Assembly (NCBI GenBank): GCA_903932565.1
Contig: CAIZGQ010000297.1
Span: 1-6,702 of the forward strand
DNA: 6,702 nt
Direction of reading: 5' to 3'
From: an uncultured Hyphomicrobiales bacterium
Lineage (GTDB): Bacteria; Pseudomonadota; Alphaproteobacteria; Rhizobiales; Beijerinckiaceae
Below the pieces are notes generated by a model. The model had not been told where the DNA came from, did not search any database, and worked only from the letters and a program-made list of their open reading frames with translations. Shown in pieces: positions 1 to 5,924 of the stretch. The first letter of the stretch is position 1. The number at the start of each line of letters is the position of its first letter. The translations under genes were made by a program, and so were the position numbers.

Positions 1-2004
1 CAGAAAATTCAAAATTTATCGATTGGCATCAAGCTGTTTGCAATTTTGCTCGTGATGAGCCTGTTTGCAATCGGCTCAAATGTTCATTCTGCACTCTCCA
101 TGCTGCAGATTGATTCTGGTTACCAGCAAGCCAATTCCCATGTGGGCATGTCCTCCATCTCGGCGACGCGCGGTATTCGTCGCCTCGTCACAGCGCGACT
201 GGCCATCACCGAGCTGATCATCTCCCGCAATCCAGCCAATTCTGAGCAGGCACTTAAAGATCTGGCCTTCAACCGGGCCGAAATGCTGAATTACTTTAGT
301 CAGGCAGCTGATGCCAATCCAGGCGTTGGCGACACCTTCAAAGCACTCGCGAAAAAAGCTGACACGATCCTGAGCGAAAATTGCGCAAAAGCAGTCGCCC
401 TCGCCTCCGCATCGCTTGATGGATCAAATGCCTCGATGGCGCAGAAAGAATATACGGCCAATTGCGCGCCGGAATTCAATACGGTTCTCGACGAGCTTTC
501 AACCATCAGCACCGCGACATTCAAAAAAGCGGGCGAGATGAGCCAGCAGCTCAAGGACACAACTTCAAATCAGGTCTGGTCAGCATCGTTGATCCTTGTG
601 ACGGGTCTTGTGGCAACGCTCGTTGTTTCAATGTTTCTGATCCGCCATTCCATCACGCGGCCACTCCGTGACCTGGCGACCAAAATGAAGCAGCTGGCAT
701 CGCGCGATTATAGCATCGAGGTGAACACACACGGCCGTAGCGACGAAATCGGCATGATGATGCAAAGTGTCGCCGTGTTCAAAGACCAGGGCTTGCAGCT
801 GCGGGATGTCGCCAAGCATAAGGAAGAAGATGACGAACGGCGCGAGGCGGAACGTGCGCAGATTGATGGTCAGCGATCAACGTCCGTTGCCAACCAGACC
901 GCTGTCGTTGATGCGATTGGACATGGCCTGCGCAGTCTCGCGGATGGCGATCTTGCCATTCGTCTGCAAACACCGTTCGATGCCCATTACGAGCCGCTGC
1001 GGAATGACTTCAACACGGCAATGGACCAATTGAGCAATGCGCTGTCTTCTGTTGCGCAGACCACGAGCACGATCCATTCAGGCTCAGGCGAGATCGCCGG
1101 GGCCGCGGATGATCTTTCGCGTCGCACGGAACAGCAAGCCGCAAGCCTTGAAGAAACGGCTGCAGCCTTGAATGAACTCACAGCGGCTGTTCAGTCCACG
1201 GCGGCAGGTGCTTCGGAAGCTGAAGGCTTTGTGGCAACAGCCCGAACGACAGCCGAGCATTCCGGTGCGGTTGTGCGCAACGCCGTCAAAGCCATGGGCG
1301 ACATTGAACAATCGTCCCAGCAGATCGGGCAGATCATTGGGGTGATTGATGAGATCGCCTTCCAGACAAATCTTCTCGCGCTGAATGCCGGTGTGGAAGC
1401 GGCGCGAGCCGGTGAATCCGGGCGCGGCTTTGCTGTTGTCGCGCAGGAAGTTCGCGCCCTGGCGCAGCGCTCGGCGGATGCAGCCAAGGAAATCAAATCC
1501 CTGATTTCCGCCTCGCGCGGTCAGGTGGAACAAGGCGTTGATCTGGTTGCGCAGACCGGCAAGGCGCTGGATGAAATCGTTCTGCAGGTCAACCAGATCA
1601 ACGGAATCGTTGCCGAGATTGCGTCATCTACCAAGGAGCAGGCAAACGGCCTGCAAGAGGTGAACACCGCCATCAATTCCATGGATCGCATCGTGCAACA
1701 AAACGCTGCGATGGTGGAAGAATCGACTGCGGCCGCTCAGCAACTTGTGCAGGACTCAGAAAAGCTGACAGCACTCGTGGGTCGCTTTCAGCTGGCGGAT
1801 GCCGCGCGCGGGCTTAAACTTGCCACCAGTGCGTCGTCTGTTAGCAAAACGGGCCCGGCGCCGGCCGCCAAATTGAGCGCGCCACGTCCGGCCGCGCAGC
1901 CGACCCGGCCTGTGCCAGCGATGAAGCAGGTCGCGCGCAGCGGCTCGTCTGCTGTTGCCAAGCCTCAGTCCTCTCTCTCGACAGATAATTGGGACGAGTT
2001 CTAA
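1..2004 (+). CDS. Methyl-accepting chemotaxis protein, 5' end outside window
   Basis: Transmembrane chemoreceptor that passes ligand binding to the CheA/CheW kinase complex. The frame is open from base 1, so the start lies upstream; the TTG at 46 falls inside the first membrane helix and is not the start. There are 667 visible residues. TM1 spans about 8-30 and a helical periplasmic sensor domain about 31-190, with two cysteines at 128 and 155. TM2 is about 192-214 and HAMP 1 about 215-267. A charged linker leads to a second HAMP-like segment at about 302-350. The signalling coiled coil covers about 365-590, with its hairpin tip around 451-475 (NLLALNAGVEAARAGE, then GRGFAVVAQEVRALAQRS). Likely methylation regions are around SLEETAAALNEL and MVEESTAAAQQL. 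A Pro/Ala-rich tail of about 65 residues ends in NWDEF, which fits the xWxxF tether for CheR/CheB (NWETF in E. coli Tar/Tsr). The family is certain; the ligand is unknown. Confidence 0.96.
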   Translation, partial: QKIQNLSIGIKLFAILLVMSLFAIGSNVHSALSMLQIDSGYQQANSHVGMSSISATRGIRRLVTARLAITELIISRNPANSEQALKDLAFNRAEMLNYFSQAADANPGVGDTFKALAKKADTILSENCAKAVALASASLDGSNASMAQKEYTANCAPEFNTVLDELSTISTATFKKAGEMSQQLKDTTSNQVWSASLILVTGLVATLVVSMFLIRHSITRPLRDLATKMKQLASRDYSIEVNTHGRSDEIGMMMQSVAVFKDQGLQLRDVAKHKEEDDERREAERAQIDGQRSTSVANQTAVVDAIGHGLRSLADGDLAIRLQTPFDAHYEPLRNDFNTAMDQLSNALSSVAQTTSTIHSGSGEIAGAADDLSRRTEQQAASLEETAAALNELTAAVQSTAAGASEAEGFVATARTTAEHSGAVVRNAVKAMGDIEQSSQQIGQIIGVIDEIAFQTNLLALNAGVEAARAGESGRGFAVVAQEVRALAQRSADAAKEIKSLISASRGQVEQGVDLVAQTGKALDEIVLQVNQINGIVAEIASSTKEQANGLQEVNTAINSMDRIVQQNAAMVEESTAAAQQLVQDSEKLTALVGRFQLADAARGLKLATSASSVSKTGPAPAAKLSAPRPAAQPTRPVPAMKQVARSGSSAVAKPQSSLSTDNWDEF

Positions 2005-2017
2005 GCCCCTTCGGGCT
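2004..2017 (+). terminator. Possible terminator hairpin just after the chemoreceptor gene
   Basis: AGCCC (2004-2008) and GGGCT (2013-2017) form a perfect 5-bp stem with a 4-base loop. It starts on the last base of the stop codon and is followed by a pyrimidine-rich stretch (2018-2029). There is no pure T-run, so factor-independent termination is only plausible. Confidence 0.35.
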
Positions 2018-2029
2018 CTGCTTCCTCTT

Positions 2030-2063
2030 GCAGCCAAGCTGTCCCAAACACCTGGCTGCGTTT
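2030..2063 (+). terminator. Second hairpin downstream of the chemoreceptor gene
   Basis: GCAGCCA (2030-2036) pairs with TGGCTGC (2053-2059), a 7-bp perfect stem with a 16-base loop, followed by GTTT. The left arm could instead fold locally (CAGC/GCTG, 2031-2041). It may back up the first hairpin. The T-run is short, so this is weak. Confidence 0.35.
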
Positions 2064-2066
2064 ACC

Positions 2067-2081
2067 TTAATCAAGGATTAA
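2067..2081 (+). promoter_or_regulatory. CtrA-like TTAA-N7-TTAA box
   Basis: TTAA (2067-2070), seven bases, then TTAA (2078-2081) matches the core of the full CtrA site (TTAA-N7-TTAA, usually followed by C; here T). It is also a dyad, TTAATC-AAG-GATTAA. It lies in the 171-bp gap between the chemoreceptor and the acetyltransferase, about 95-130 bases upstream of the latter's candidate starts. CtrA often controls motility and cell-cycle genes in Alphaproteobacteria. Whether this site is used is inference, and a chance AT-rich dyad is possible. Confidence 0.35.
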
Positions 2082-2175
2082 TCGGCTTCACAAAAGGCTT
2101 TTCTTGAATTTGCCTGTTTTATTGTTAAATCTTCAATTGCCGCATGGTGACGTGCAGCCATAATCTTCCAAGATT

Positions 2176-3438
2176 GTGCGTCAATGGCATGATCGGAACA
2201 GGCGTAATTTTGTGCTCGGGTCCGGGATCGTCCAACAGCGTGAGCGTCATGCTCACATATTATTTCACCAGGACGCGCTGGCCAGCGGCCTGCATTGGGA
2301 CGTGCTGACCTGCGGCGCAGCTGAACTCCAAACCCATGCTGCAGCTTGGGCTTCATTGGCAAACCGAGCTCTCGAGCCCGACGTCTTTTTCCATCCGGAT
2401 TTCGCAATCCCCGCCGCGCGGCTGTTGCCAGACCAGCAGCACTGCCTGTTTTTATTTGCTTATTGTACAGATGAGGAAGGCGCACGCTGGCTTGGCGGGC
2501 TTCTTGTTCTGGAACCACCGCGTCTTGGCCGCACGTCTGTCGCCTATTCTTGGCAGCATGATTTTGCGTGCCTGAGCGGCGTGCTACTGGACCAGGAGGT
2601 GGCACCCGCAGCCATGTCGGCCCTGCTCGCCTGGATTGATGCGGAATTGCCGCGCGCCCACGTGGTGTGTCTGCAAGGCGTGCGGGTGGGCGGCCCCACA
2701 GCCACGCTGCTGGCAGAGCTGGCGACGCGTGAAAGCCGGCCCCTGAAATGCATAAATTTGCACGCACGCGCCATCTTCAATGCGTCGAGCGCGCTGGGCC
2801 AAAAAGCCATGGTTGGCCTGACCGCGCACCGCCGCAAGCGCAACCGACGGCACACGCGTTCGCTGAGCGAATTGGGGCACGTCACCTACACGAGCGAGAG
2901 CGATCCGCAGCACCTGGTGACAATGTCAGAGGAGTTTTTGGCGCTGGAACTCTCGGGTTGGAAAGGGCGCGGTGGCACCGCCCTTCTCAGCAAGCCGGAG
3001 ACCGCAAACTTTGCGACATCGCTTTTCGCAAACGTAAAGTCAGGCCTGTACCGCATTGACGCCCTGCGTCTTGACGGCGCAGCCCTCGCCATTGGCGTGG
3101 TGCTACGGCATCGTGACCATGCGTATTTGTGGAAGTTTGCCTATGACGAGCGCTATGCGCGTTTGTCGCCCGGTGTGCAGTTTGTCTTTCATTTGATGCA
3201 AGCGCAGGCGAACGACCCGACGCTGGAACTGACAGACTCCTGCGCCGTTCCAGACAACCAAATGATCAATCCGATCTGGCCCGATAAGCGACCCACGGCA
3301 GATGTCTTGATTGGCACTGCGGCTGGAAGTGCGATTCCGTTTTATCTGTCGATGGCAAACCTACAGACGCTTCGCTGGGCGCGACGCCAGCTTCAACAGC
3401 TGCGGGGCAGCGACTTTGCTGCCCTTGAAAAGCCCTGA
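2176..3438 (+). CDS. GNAT-superfamily acetyltransferase, CelD/BcsL family (COG5653, Acetyltransf_6)
   Basis: Cytosolic acyltransferase of the FemAB-like GNAT group found near polysaccharide and cellulose genes in Alphaproteobacteria; the substrate here is unknown. There are 420 residues from GTG 2176. Family landmarks run in order: ARALEPDVFFHPDF (about 64-77) in the N-terminal half; a basic stretch HRRKRNRRHTRSLSELG (218-234); ELSGWKGRGGTALLS (258-272); KFAYDERYARLSPGVQ (320-335); and SCAVPDNQMINPIWPDKR (355-372) in the C-terminal acyltransferase fold. There is no signal peptide or membrane helix. The start is uncertain. GTG 2176 gives the longest frame (stop at 2161-2163) but has no ribosome site, while GTG 2212 has GGAACAGG 9 bases upstream and removes 12 non-conserved residues. 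It appears to be a single gene, converging on grxD with a 67-bp gap. Confidence 0.88.
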   Translation: MRQWHDRNRRNFVLGSGIVQQRERHAHILFHQDALASGLHWDVLTCGAAELQTHAAAWASLANRALEPDVFFHPDFAIPAARLLPDQQHCLFLFAYCTDEEGARWLGGLLVLEPPRLGRTSVAYSWQHDFACLSGVLLDQEVAPAAMSALLAWIDAELPRAHVVCLQGVRVGGPTATLLAELATRESRPLKCINLHARAIFNASSALGQKAMVGLTAHRRKRNRRHTRSLSELGHVTYTSESDPQHLVTMSEEFLALELSGWKGRGGTALLSKPETANFATSLFANVKSGLYRIDALRLDGAALAIGVVLRHRDHAYLWKFAYDERYARLSPGVQFVFHLMQAQANDPTLELTDSCAVPDNQMINPIWPDKRPTADVLIGTAAGSAIPFYLSMANLQTLRWARRQLQQLRGSDFAALEKP

Positions 3439-3463
3439 TGGACCGTGAGCCGGGCAGATTGGG

Positions 3464-3488
3464 CGCGGCGCGCACAACCCGCGCCGCG
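3464..3488. terminator. Bidirectional terminator-like GC hairpin between convergent genes
   Basis: CGCGGCGCG (3464-3472) and CGCGCCGCG (3480-3488) form a perfect 9-bp stem with a 7-base loop. It sits in the 67-bp gap between the convergent stop codons of the acetyltransferase and grxD. No T-run follows on either strand, though a pyrimidine-rich stretch follows on the plus strand. Its position and strength suggest shared termination or 3'-end protection. Confidence 0.55.
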
Positions 3489-3505
3489 ACACTTCTCTAC
3501 CGCCC

Positions 3506-3844
3506 TCAGACCTTTGCAGGCTGCTTGCAGGTGATCCCGGCATCGGTCAGATGCTGGGCCAATTCGCCTGCCTGGAACATCTCACGCACGATGTCACAGC
3601 CGCCGACAAACTCGCCCTTCACATAAAGCTGGGGGATGGTTGGCCAATTGGCAAAATCCTTGATGCCCTGGCGAAGACCCTCATCTTCGAGGACATTTAC
3701 GCCTTTGTAGGCCACGCCAAGATAATCGAGAATCTGAACCACTTGTCCGGAAAAACCGCACATCGGGAACTGCGGCGTGCCTTTCATGAACAGCACAACG
3801 TCCGAGGAGGCGACTTCCGCCTCGATCTGCTCTTTTACCGACAT
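3506..3844 (-). CDS. grxD: Monothiol glutaredoxin, Grx4 family
   Basis: Cytosolic CGFS-type glutaredoxin. In this family two monomers with two glutathiones hold a [2Fe-2S] cluster for Fe-S transfer and iron sensing, usually with BolA. There are 112 residues, the normal length. The KGTP motif lies at 21-24, the CGFS active site at 29-32, WPTIPQLY at 67-74 with the cis-proline, and GGCD at 81-84 for glutathione binding. The start is ATG 3844, preceded by AAAGGAA about 8 bases upstream; a longer reading to 3871 adds nine residues the family lacks. It is the last gene of the yggT-DUF167-grxD cluster, 45 bases after the DUF167 stop. In many Alphaproteobacteria grxD follows bolA; no bolA is present here. 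Confidence 0.96.
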   Translation of the reverse strand: MSVKEQIEAEVASSDVVLFMKGTPQFPMCGFSGQVVQILDYLGVAYKGVNVLEDEGLRQGIKDFANWPTIPQLYVKGEFVGGCDIVREMFQAGELAQHLTDAGITCKQPAKV

Positions 3845-3889
3845 GGCGTTTTCCTTTCTGGCGGAGGTCAAAGGTCCGCTTGATGTGAA

Positions 3890-4270
3890 CTATAGCGCCT
3901 TGAGATGGCCCTGCCTATCGAGAGCTGCAAGACAGGCCTCAAGCCTGACGACAAGGGCTTGAGGATCTCCGTTGACCTTGACGCGTTTGATACGGGCGGT
4001 GGCACCGCTGGAAATCATAACCCGGCTGGCCGCGACCTCAAGGCTTGTGGCGATCAACCGGCAGAGGGCAGCATTGGCCCGGCCATCCTCCGGGATCGCC
4101 CGAACCCGGGCTTTCAGAACGGCCCGCCCATCAGACAGGTGATCCACGCCCTCCACTGCATCTTTCGAGGACCGGGGCGTCAATCGCACGTCCAGCAGGA
4201 GACTGTCCGTCTCGACGGACCAGGGCACGCCCTCAGGAGGCCTGGGCGCTCTCTCAAGAGGCTTGGGCAC
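3890..4270 (-). CDS. DUF167 (YggU) family protein
   Basis: Small soluble protein of the widespread DUF167/YggU family, with no established function. There are 126 residues from GTG 4270. The family core shows as DVRLTPRSSKDAVEG (27-41), LKARVRAIPEDGRANAALCR (52-71) and SGATARIKRVKVNGD (88-102). The first 14 residues are extra relative to the usual start. They are encoded by a diverged 21-bp tandem duplication, and an alternative GTG at 4228 would give a 112-residue protein starting at PWSVETDS, closer to family length. Neither start has an ideal ribosome site: GAGAGG is 14 bases from 4270, and GAGG is only about 2 bases from 4228. It begins 18 bases after the yggT stop, so co-transcription is likely; the yggT-DUF167 pairing is common in proteobacteria. 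Confidence 0.92.
   Translation of the reverse strand: MPKPLERAPRPPEGVPWSVETDSLLLDVRLTPRSSKDAVEGVDHLSDGRAVLKARVRAIPEDGRANAALCRLIATSLEVAASRVMISSGATARIKRVKVNGDPQALVVRLEACLAALDRQGHLKAL
4229..4270 (-). repeat. Diverged 21-bp tandem duplication at the 5' end of the DUF167 gene
   Basis: Two adjacent 21-bp units (4250-4270 and 4229-4249) match at 16 of 21 positions and keep the reading frame, giving the heptads MPKPLER and APRPPEG. The six bases at each unit boundary are GTGCCC (4270), GCGCCC (4249) and GTGCCC (4228), so the candidate start region is repeated. Confidence 0.6.
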
Positions 4271-4288
4271 TGCCAGGTTCGCGGCCTC

Positions 4289-4585
4289 TCAAGCGCCCAA
4301 GGTCGCGTAGAGAAGGTTGTCCTGAATCAGCTGCCGGATGAAAAAGATGATCAGCAGCAGGATAATCGGCGAAACGTCGAGCCCCCCGAGCGAGGGGATG
4401 ATCTTGCGGATTGGCCGCAGTACTGGCTCGGTCAAAGCATTCAGCCCATTCCAGATCGAGCGGACAAGATCGTTATGGTAATTGATGACATTGAAGGCGA
4501 GCAGCCAGGACAGGACGGCCACTCCGATGATGACCCAGGTATAAAGTTCAAGGGCCATCAGGATTACGACGACGAGAGCGTGCAT
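4289..4585 (-). CDS. yggT: YggT family integral membrane protein
   Basis: Small inner-membrane protein of the YggT family (YlmG in Gram-positives and plastids). It is linked to membrane or division-related roles in some organisms, but its biochemical function is not settled. There are 98 residues. One hydrophobic helix lies at about 5-30 and another at about 71-91. Between them is the family signature: AFNVINYHND (30-39), LTEPVLRPIRKIIP (51-64) and GGLDVSPI (67-74). The start is ATG 4585, with GGAG five bases upstream, a good ribosome site. It is the first gene of a three-gene minus-strand cluster with DUF167 and grxD. The 236 bp upstream, up to the divergent tRNA, should hold its promoter, but I see only a very weak candidate (TTGCGG-N17-TAAACC). 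Confidence 0.93.
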   Translation of the reverse strand: MHALVVVILMALELYTWVIIGVAVLSWLLAFNVINYHNDLVRSIWNGLNALTEPVLRPIRKIIPSLGGLDVSPIILLLIIFFIRQLIQDNLLYATLGA

Positions 4586-4716
4586 GGGGGCTCCGCGAAA
4601 GCTCCGGCCGTCGGTGACTGTCAGCGGGTGCCAACACGTCTAAAGCCGGGGCAGGAGTGGGCTGGCAAAACGTTCCTTGGGTTTAGCGAGGCTGCCGCCT
4701 TGCCGCAAGCCTTCTC

Positions 4717-4741
4717 GGTGCCGCGCGTTGGGTGCCGCGCG
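4717..4741. repeat. Short direct repeat upstream of the tRNA gene
   Basis: GGTGCCGCGCG occurs at 4717-4727 and again at 4731-4741, with a 14-base period. It lies in the non-coding gap between yggT and the tRNA. It may be a chance or slippage product, and no function is apparent. Confidence 0.4.
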
Positions 4742-4781
4742 GGAGGACGCATGGCGCGCCACACGACGGTGCGATCCCAGA

Positions 4782-4810
4782 TTGACAGCCCGCCGCCCGA
4801 GCCGTAGTAC
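4782..4810 (+). promoter_or_regulatory. Sigma-70 promoter of tRNA-Ala
   Basis: A perfect -35 hexamer TTGACA (4782-4787), an optimal 17-base spacer and TAGTAC (4805-4810, four of six matches to TATAAT) lie directly before the tRNA. Transcription would begin a few bases before the mature 5' end at 4822. Confidence 0.75.
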
Positions 4811-4821
4811 CACCCTCGGCC

Positions 4822-4897
4822 GGGGTCGTAGCTCAGATGGGAGAGCGCTGCAATCGCACTGCAGAGGTCAGGGGTTCGATTCCCCTCGACTCCACCA
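4822..4897 (+). tRNA. tRNA-Ala (anticodon CGC)
   Basis: A complete 76-base cloverleaf with an encoded CCA end. The acceptor stem GGGGTCG pairs with CGACTCC and includes the G3:U70 wobble pair that marks alanine tRNAs. The D arm is GCTC/GAGC. The anticodon stem is CTGCA/TGCAG around the loop ATCGCAC, which gives anticodon CGC (reads GCG). The T arm AGGGG-TTCGATT-CCCCT follows, and the discriminator base is A. It has its own strong promoter. The 3' side abuts a decayed efflux-pump fragment. Confidence 0.96.
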
Positions 4898-4923
4898 GCC
4901 ACTTTCAAATTTCTTGGGCGCTT

Positions 4924-5159
4924 CACGTCGTCGAGGTCAGCGCGTCCGGCGCGGCGTCCGATGGATTTCACCTTCGGCATGTCCAAAATCATCCGTTCCG
5001 CCATGAGACCGCGGCGCTTGATTGCGCCAGCGACTTACCCAGCGTCAAGGTTGCGTTGAGGGTGGGCGTGCCCTCGTTGAACGGCGGCAGGAACGCACGT
5101 AGCAAGGCAGTGACGGCGATGATCAGGACCAGCGTTGGAGGCTGGTCTGCACAAAAGCT
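4924..5159 (-). pseudogene. Relic of a heavy-metal RND efflux permease (CusA/CzcA type)
   Basis: A decayed internal piece of about 70 codons from a protein normally over 1,000 residues long. On the minus strand, one frame from about 5132 reads LVLIIAVTALL, then FLPPFNEGTPTLNATLTLG, then KSLAQSS. This resembles the membrane-helix exit and the FxPPxNEG motif at the start of the second porter half of HME-RND pumps. Around 5010-5020 the frame shifts (net -1). The next frame continues GLMAERMILDMPKV and KSIGRRAGRADLDD, the segment that normally follows (AExxLxxxPEVxxVxxRxGRAExDD). Similarity stops at about 4927, 30 bases from the tRNA 3' end. At the other side it runs up to the PRC-barrel stop codon. 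The helix before FLPP looks about 10 residues short. There is no start codon or intact frame. Identification is by motif recall, not by search. Confidence 0.68.
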
Positions 5160-5924
5160 TTAGCGCCGCGTCCACCGAATTCCATAATATGTGTTGAACA
5201 ATTCGTCGAACGCGCCGTCCACTGTCTGCGCTGCATCATAATGCGGGCTGTCTTTTACTTTCTGGCATGTCACGGCGAGGTGGATGACAGATCGTGTCCA
5301 GTCAATGCCGTTGATGGACAAGGGTGAAACAAGAAGTTTTTCACCCGTCCGCCAACTGGATGTGTGAACAACCAGATAGCGAACTTGCCACTGCACCGCA
5401 TCGATCAGAAAATCTTCACCATGGCCAATATCACCATCCGCCGCTTCAATGGATGCGCCCGTTATCGTGGAAATGCTGTGAACATGCGGGCGATGCTTGC
5501 CGATCTCGGAGCCGACCGACACACTTGTCGCAAGTGATTGCAAGGGGTTCGGCAATGTCACATCAGCCGGTGCCCGATCGTGGCTCGCCCATAGATAATG
5601 ATCGCGTCCGTGCGGGAGGTCGTAATGGGCACAGACCAGCAACTCTGCCTCGTGCGATAGCGTATCGCTGGCTTTCACATCGGGGCTTTCTTCAACTTGC
5701 TTCATCGTCAGCGCAACTGGCAGGCTGTGCGTTTCGGGATCCGGTTGGCCCAGTGCTGAGACCGGCAGCAGCACGCGGCGACCCGAAATCCAATCACCTG
5801 TGTCAACGACGAGCCATCGGATGGCCCAATCCTGCTCATCAAACAACAAATCGGCCACGATTCCAATTTGCCCATCTATGGCTTTGATCGGATATCCATT
5901 GAGTGCAGAGGCGTTCCAAAGCAT
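5160..5924 (-). CDS. PRC-barrel domain protein with two PRC domains
   Basis: Predicted soluble 254-residue protein. PRC barrels are small beta domains found in photosynthetic reaction-centre H subunits, RimM and many uncharacterised, often stress-linked proteins; the role here is unknown. PRC 1 lies at about 3-80 (LNGYPIKAIDGQIGIVADLL, DWAIRWLVVDTGDWISGRRV, LLPVSAL). PRC 2 lies at about 146-225 (ITGASIEAADGDIGHGEDFL, WQVRYLVVHTSSWRTGEKLL, VSPLSI). The linker between them is about 65 residues. The short C-terminal tail holds YYG, which is common in relatives. I chose ATG 5924 because homologues start at MLW-SAL-GY; ATG 5978 would add 18 residues unlike the family. Neither start has a strong ribosome site. 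The gene stands apart: a 598-bp gap separates it from the upstream gene on the same strand, and the RND relic begins straight after its stop codon. Confidence 0.9.
   Translation of the reverse strand: MLWNASALNGYPIKAIDGQIGIVADLLFDEQDWAIRWLVVDTGDWISGRRVLLPVSALGQPDPETHSLPVALTMKQVEESPDVKASDTLSHEAELLVCAHYDLPHGRDHYLWASHDRAPADVTLPNPLQSLATSVSVGSEIGKHRPHVHSISTITGASIEAADGDIGHGEDFLIDAVQWQVRYLVVHTSSWRTGEKLLVSPLSINGIDWTRSVIHLAVTCQKVKDSPHYDAAQTVDGAFDELFNTYYGIRWTRR

Noticed and set aside
2104..2130. Promoter TTGAAT...TTAAAT before the acetyltransferase
   Set aside because: The hexamers are fair, but the spacer is only 15 bases and the region is AT-rich, so a chance match is likely.
2078..2767. 229-residue minus-strand open frame opposite the acetyltransferase
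   Set aside because: The plus-strand frame carries strong family motifs; this one is an Arg/Ala-rich shadow.
3905..4807. 300-residue plus-strand open frame opposite DUF167 and yggT
   Set aside because: It is the shadow of two clearly recognised minus-strand genes. Its own translation is low-complexity, rich in G, Q, D and R, without domains.
4621..5004. 127-residue minus-strand open frame across the tRNA
   Set aside because: Its middle is the antisense of tRNA-Ala, giving a well-known spurious peptide (VEGNRTPDLCSAIAALSHLS). Its first part is the RND relic. It is not a gene as a whole.
4837..5163. 108-residue plus-strand open frame starting inside the tRNA
   Set aside because: It starts in tRNA sequence and then runs antisense to the RND relic, with no recognisable domain or ribosome site.
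4898..5170. Duplicated tRNA 3' end (attL/attR) bracketing the RND relic
   Set aside because: I looked for a copy of the T-arm/acceptor sequence beyond the relic and found only TCCACC near 5171, too short to count as an att repeat. No integrase is present.
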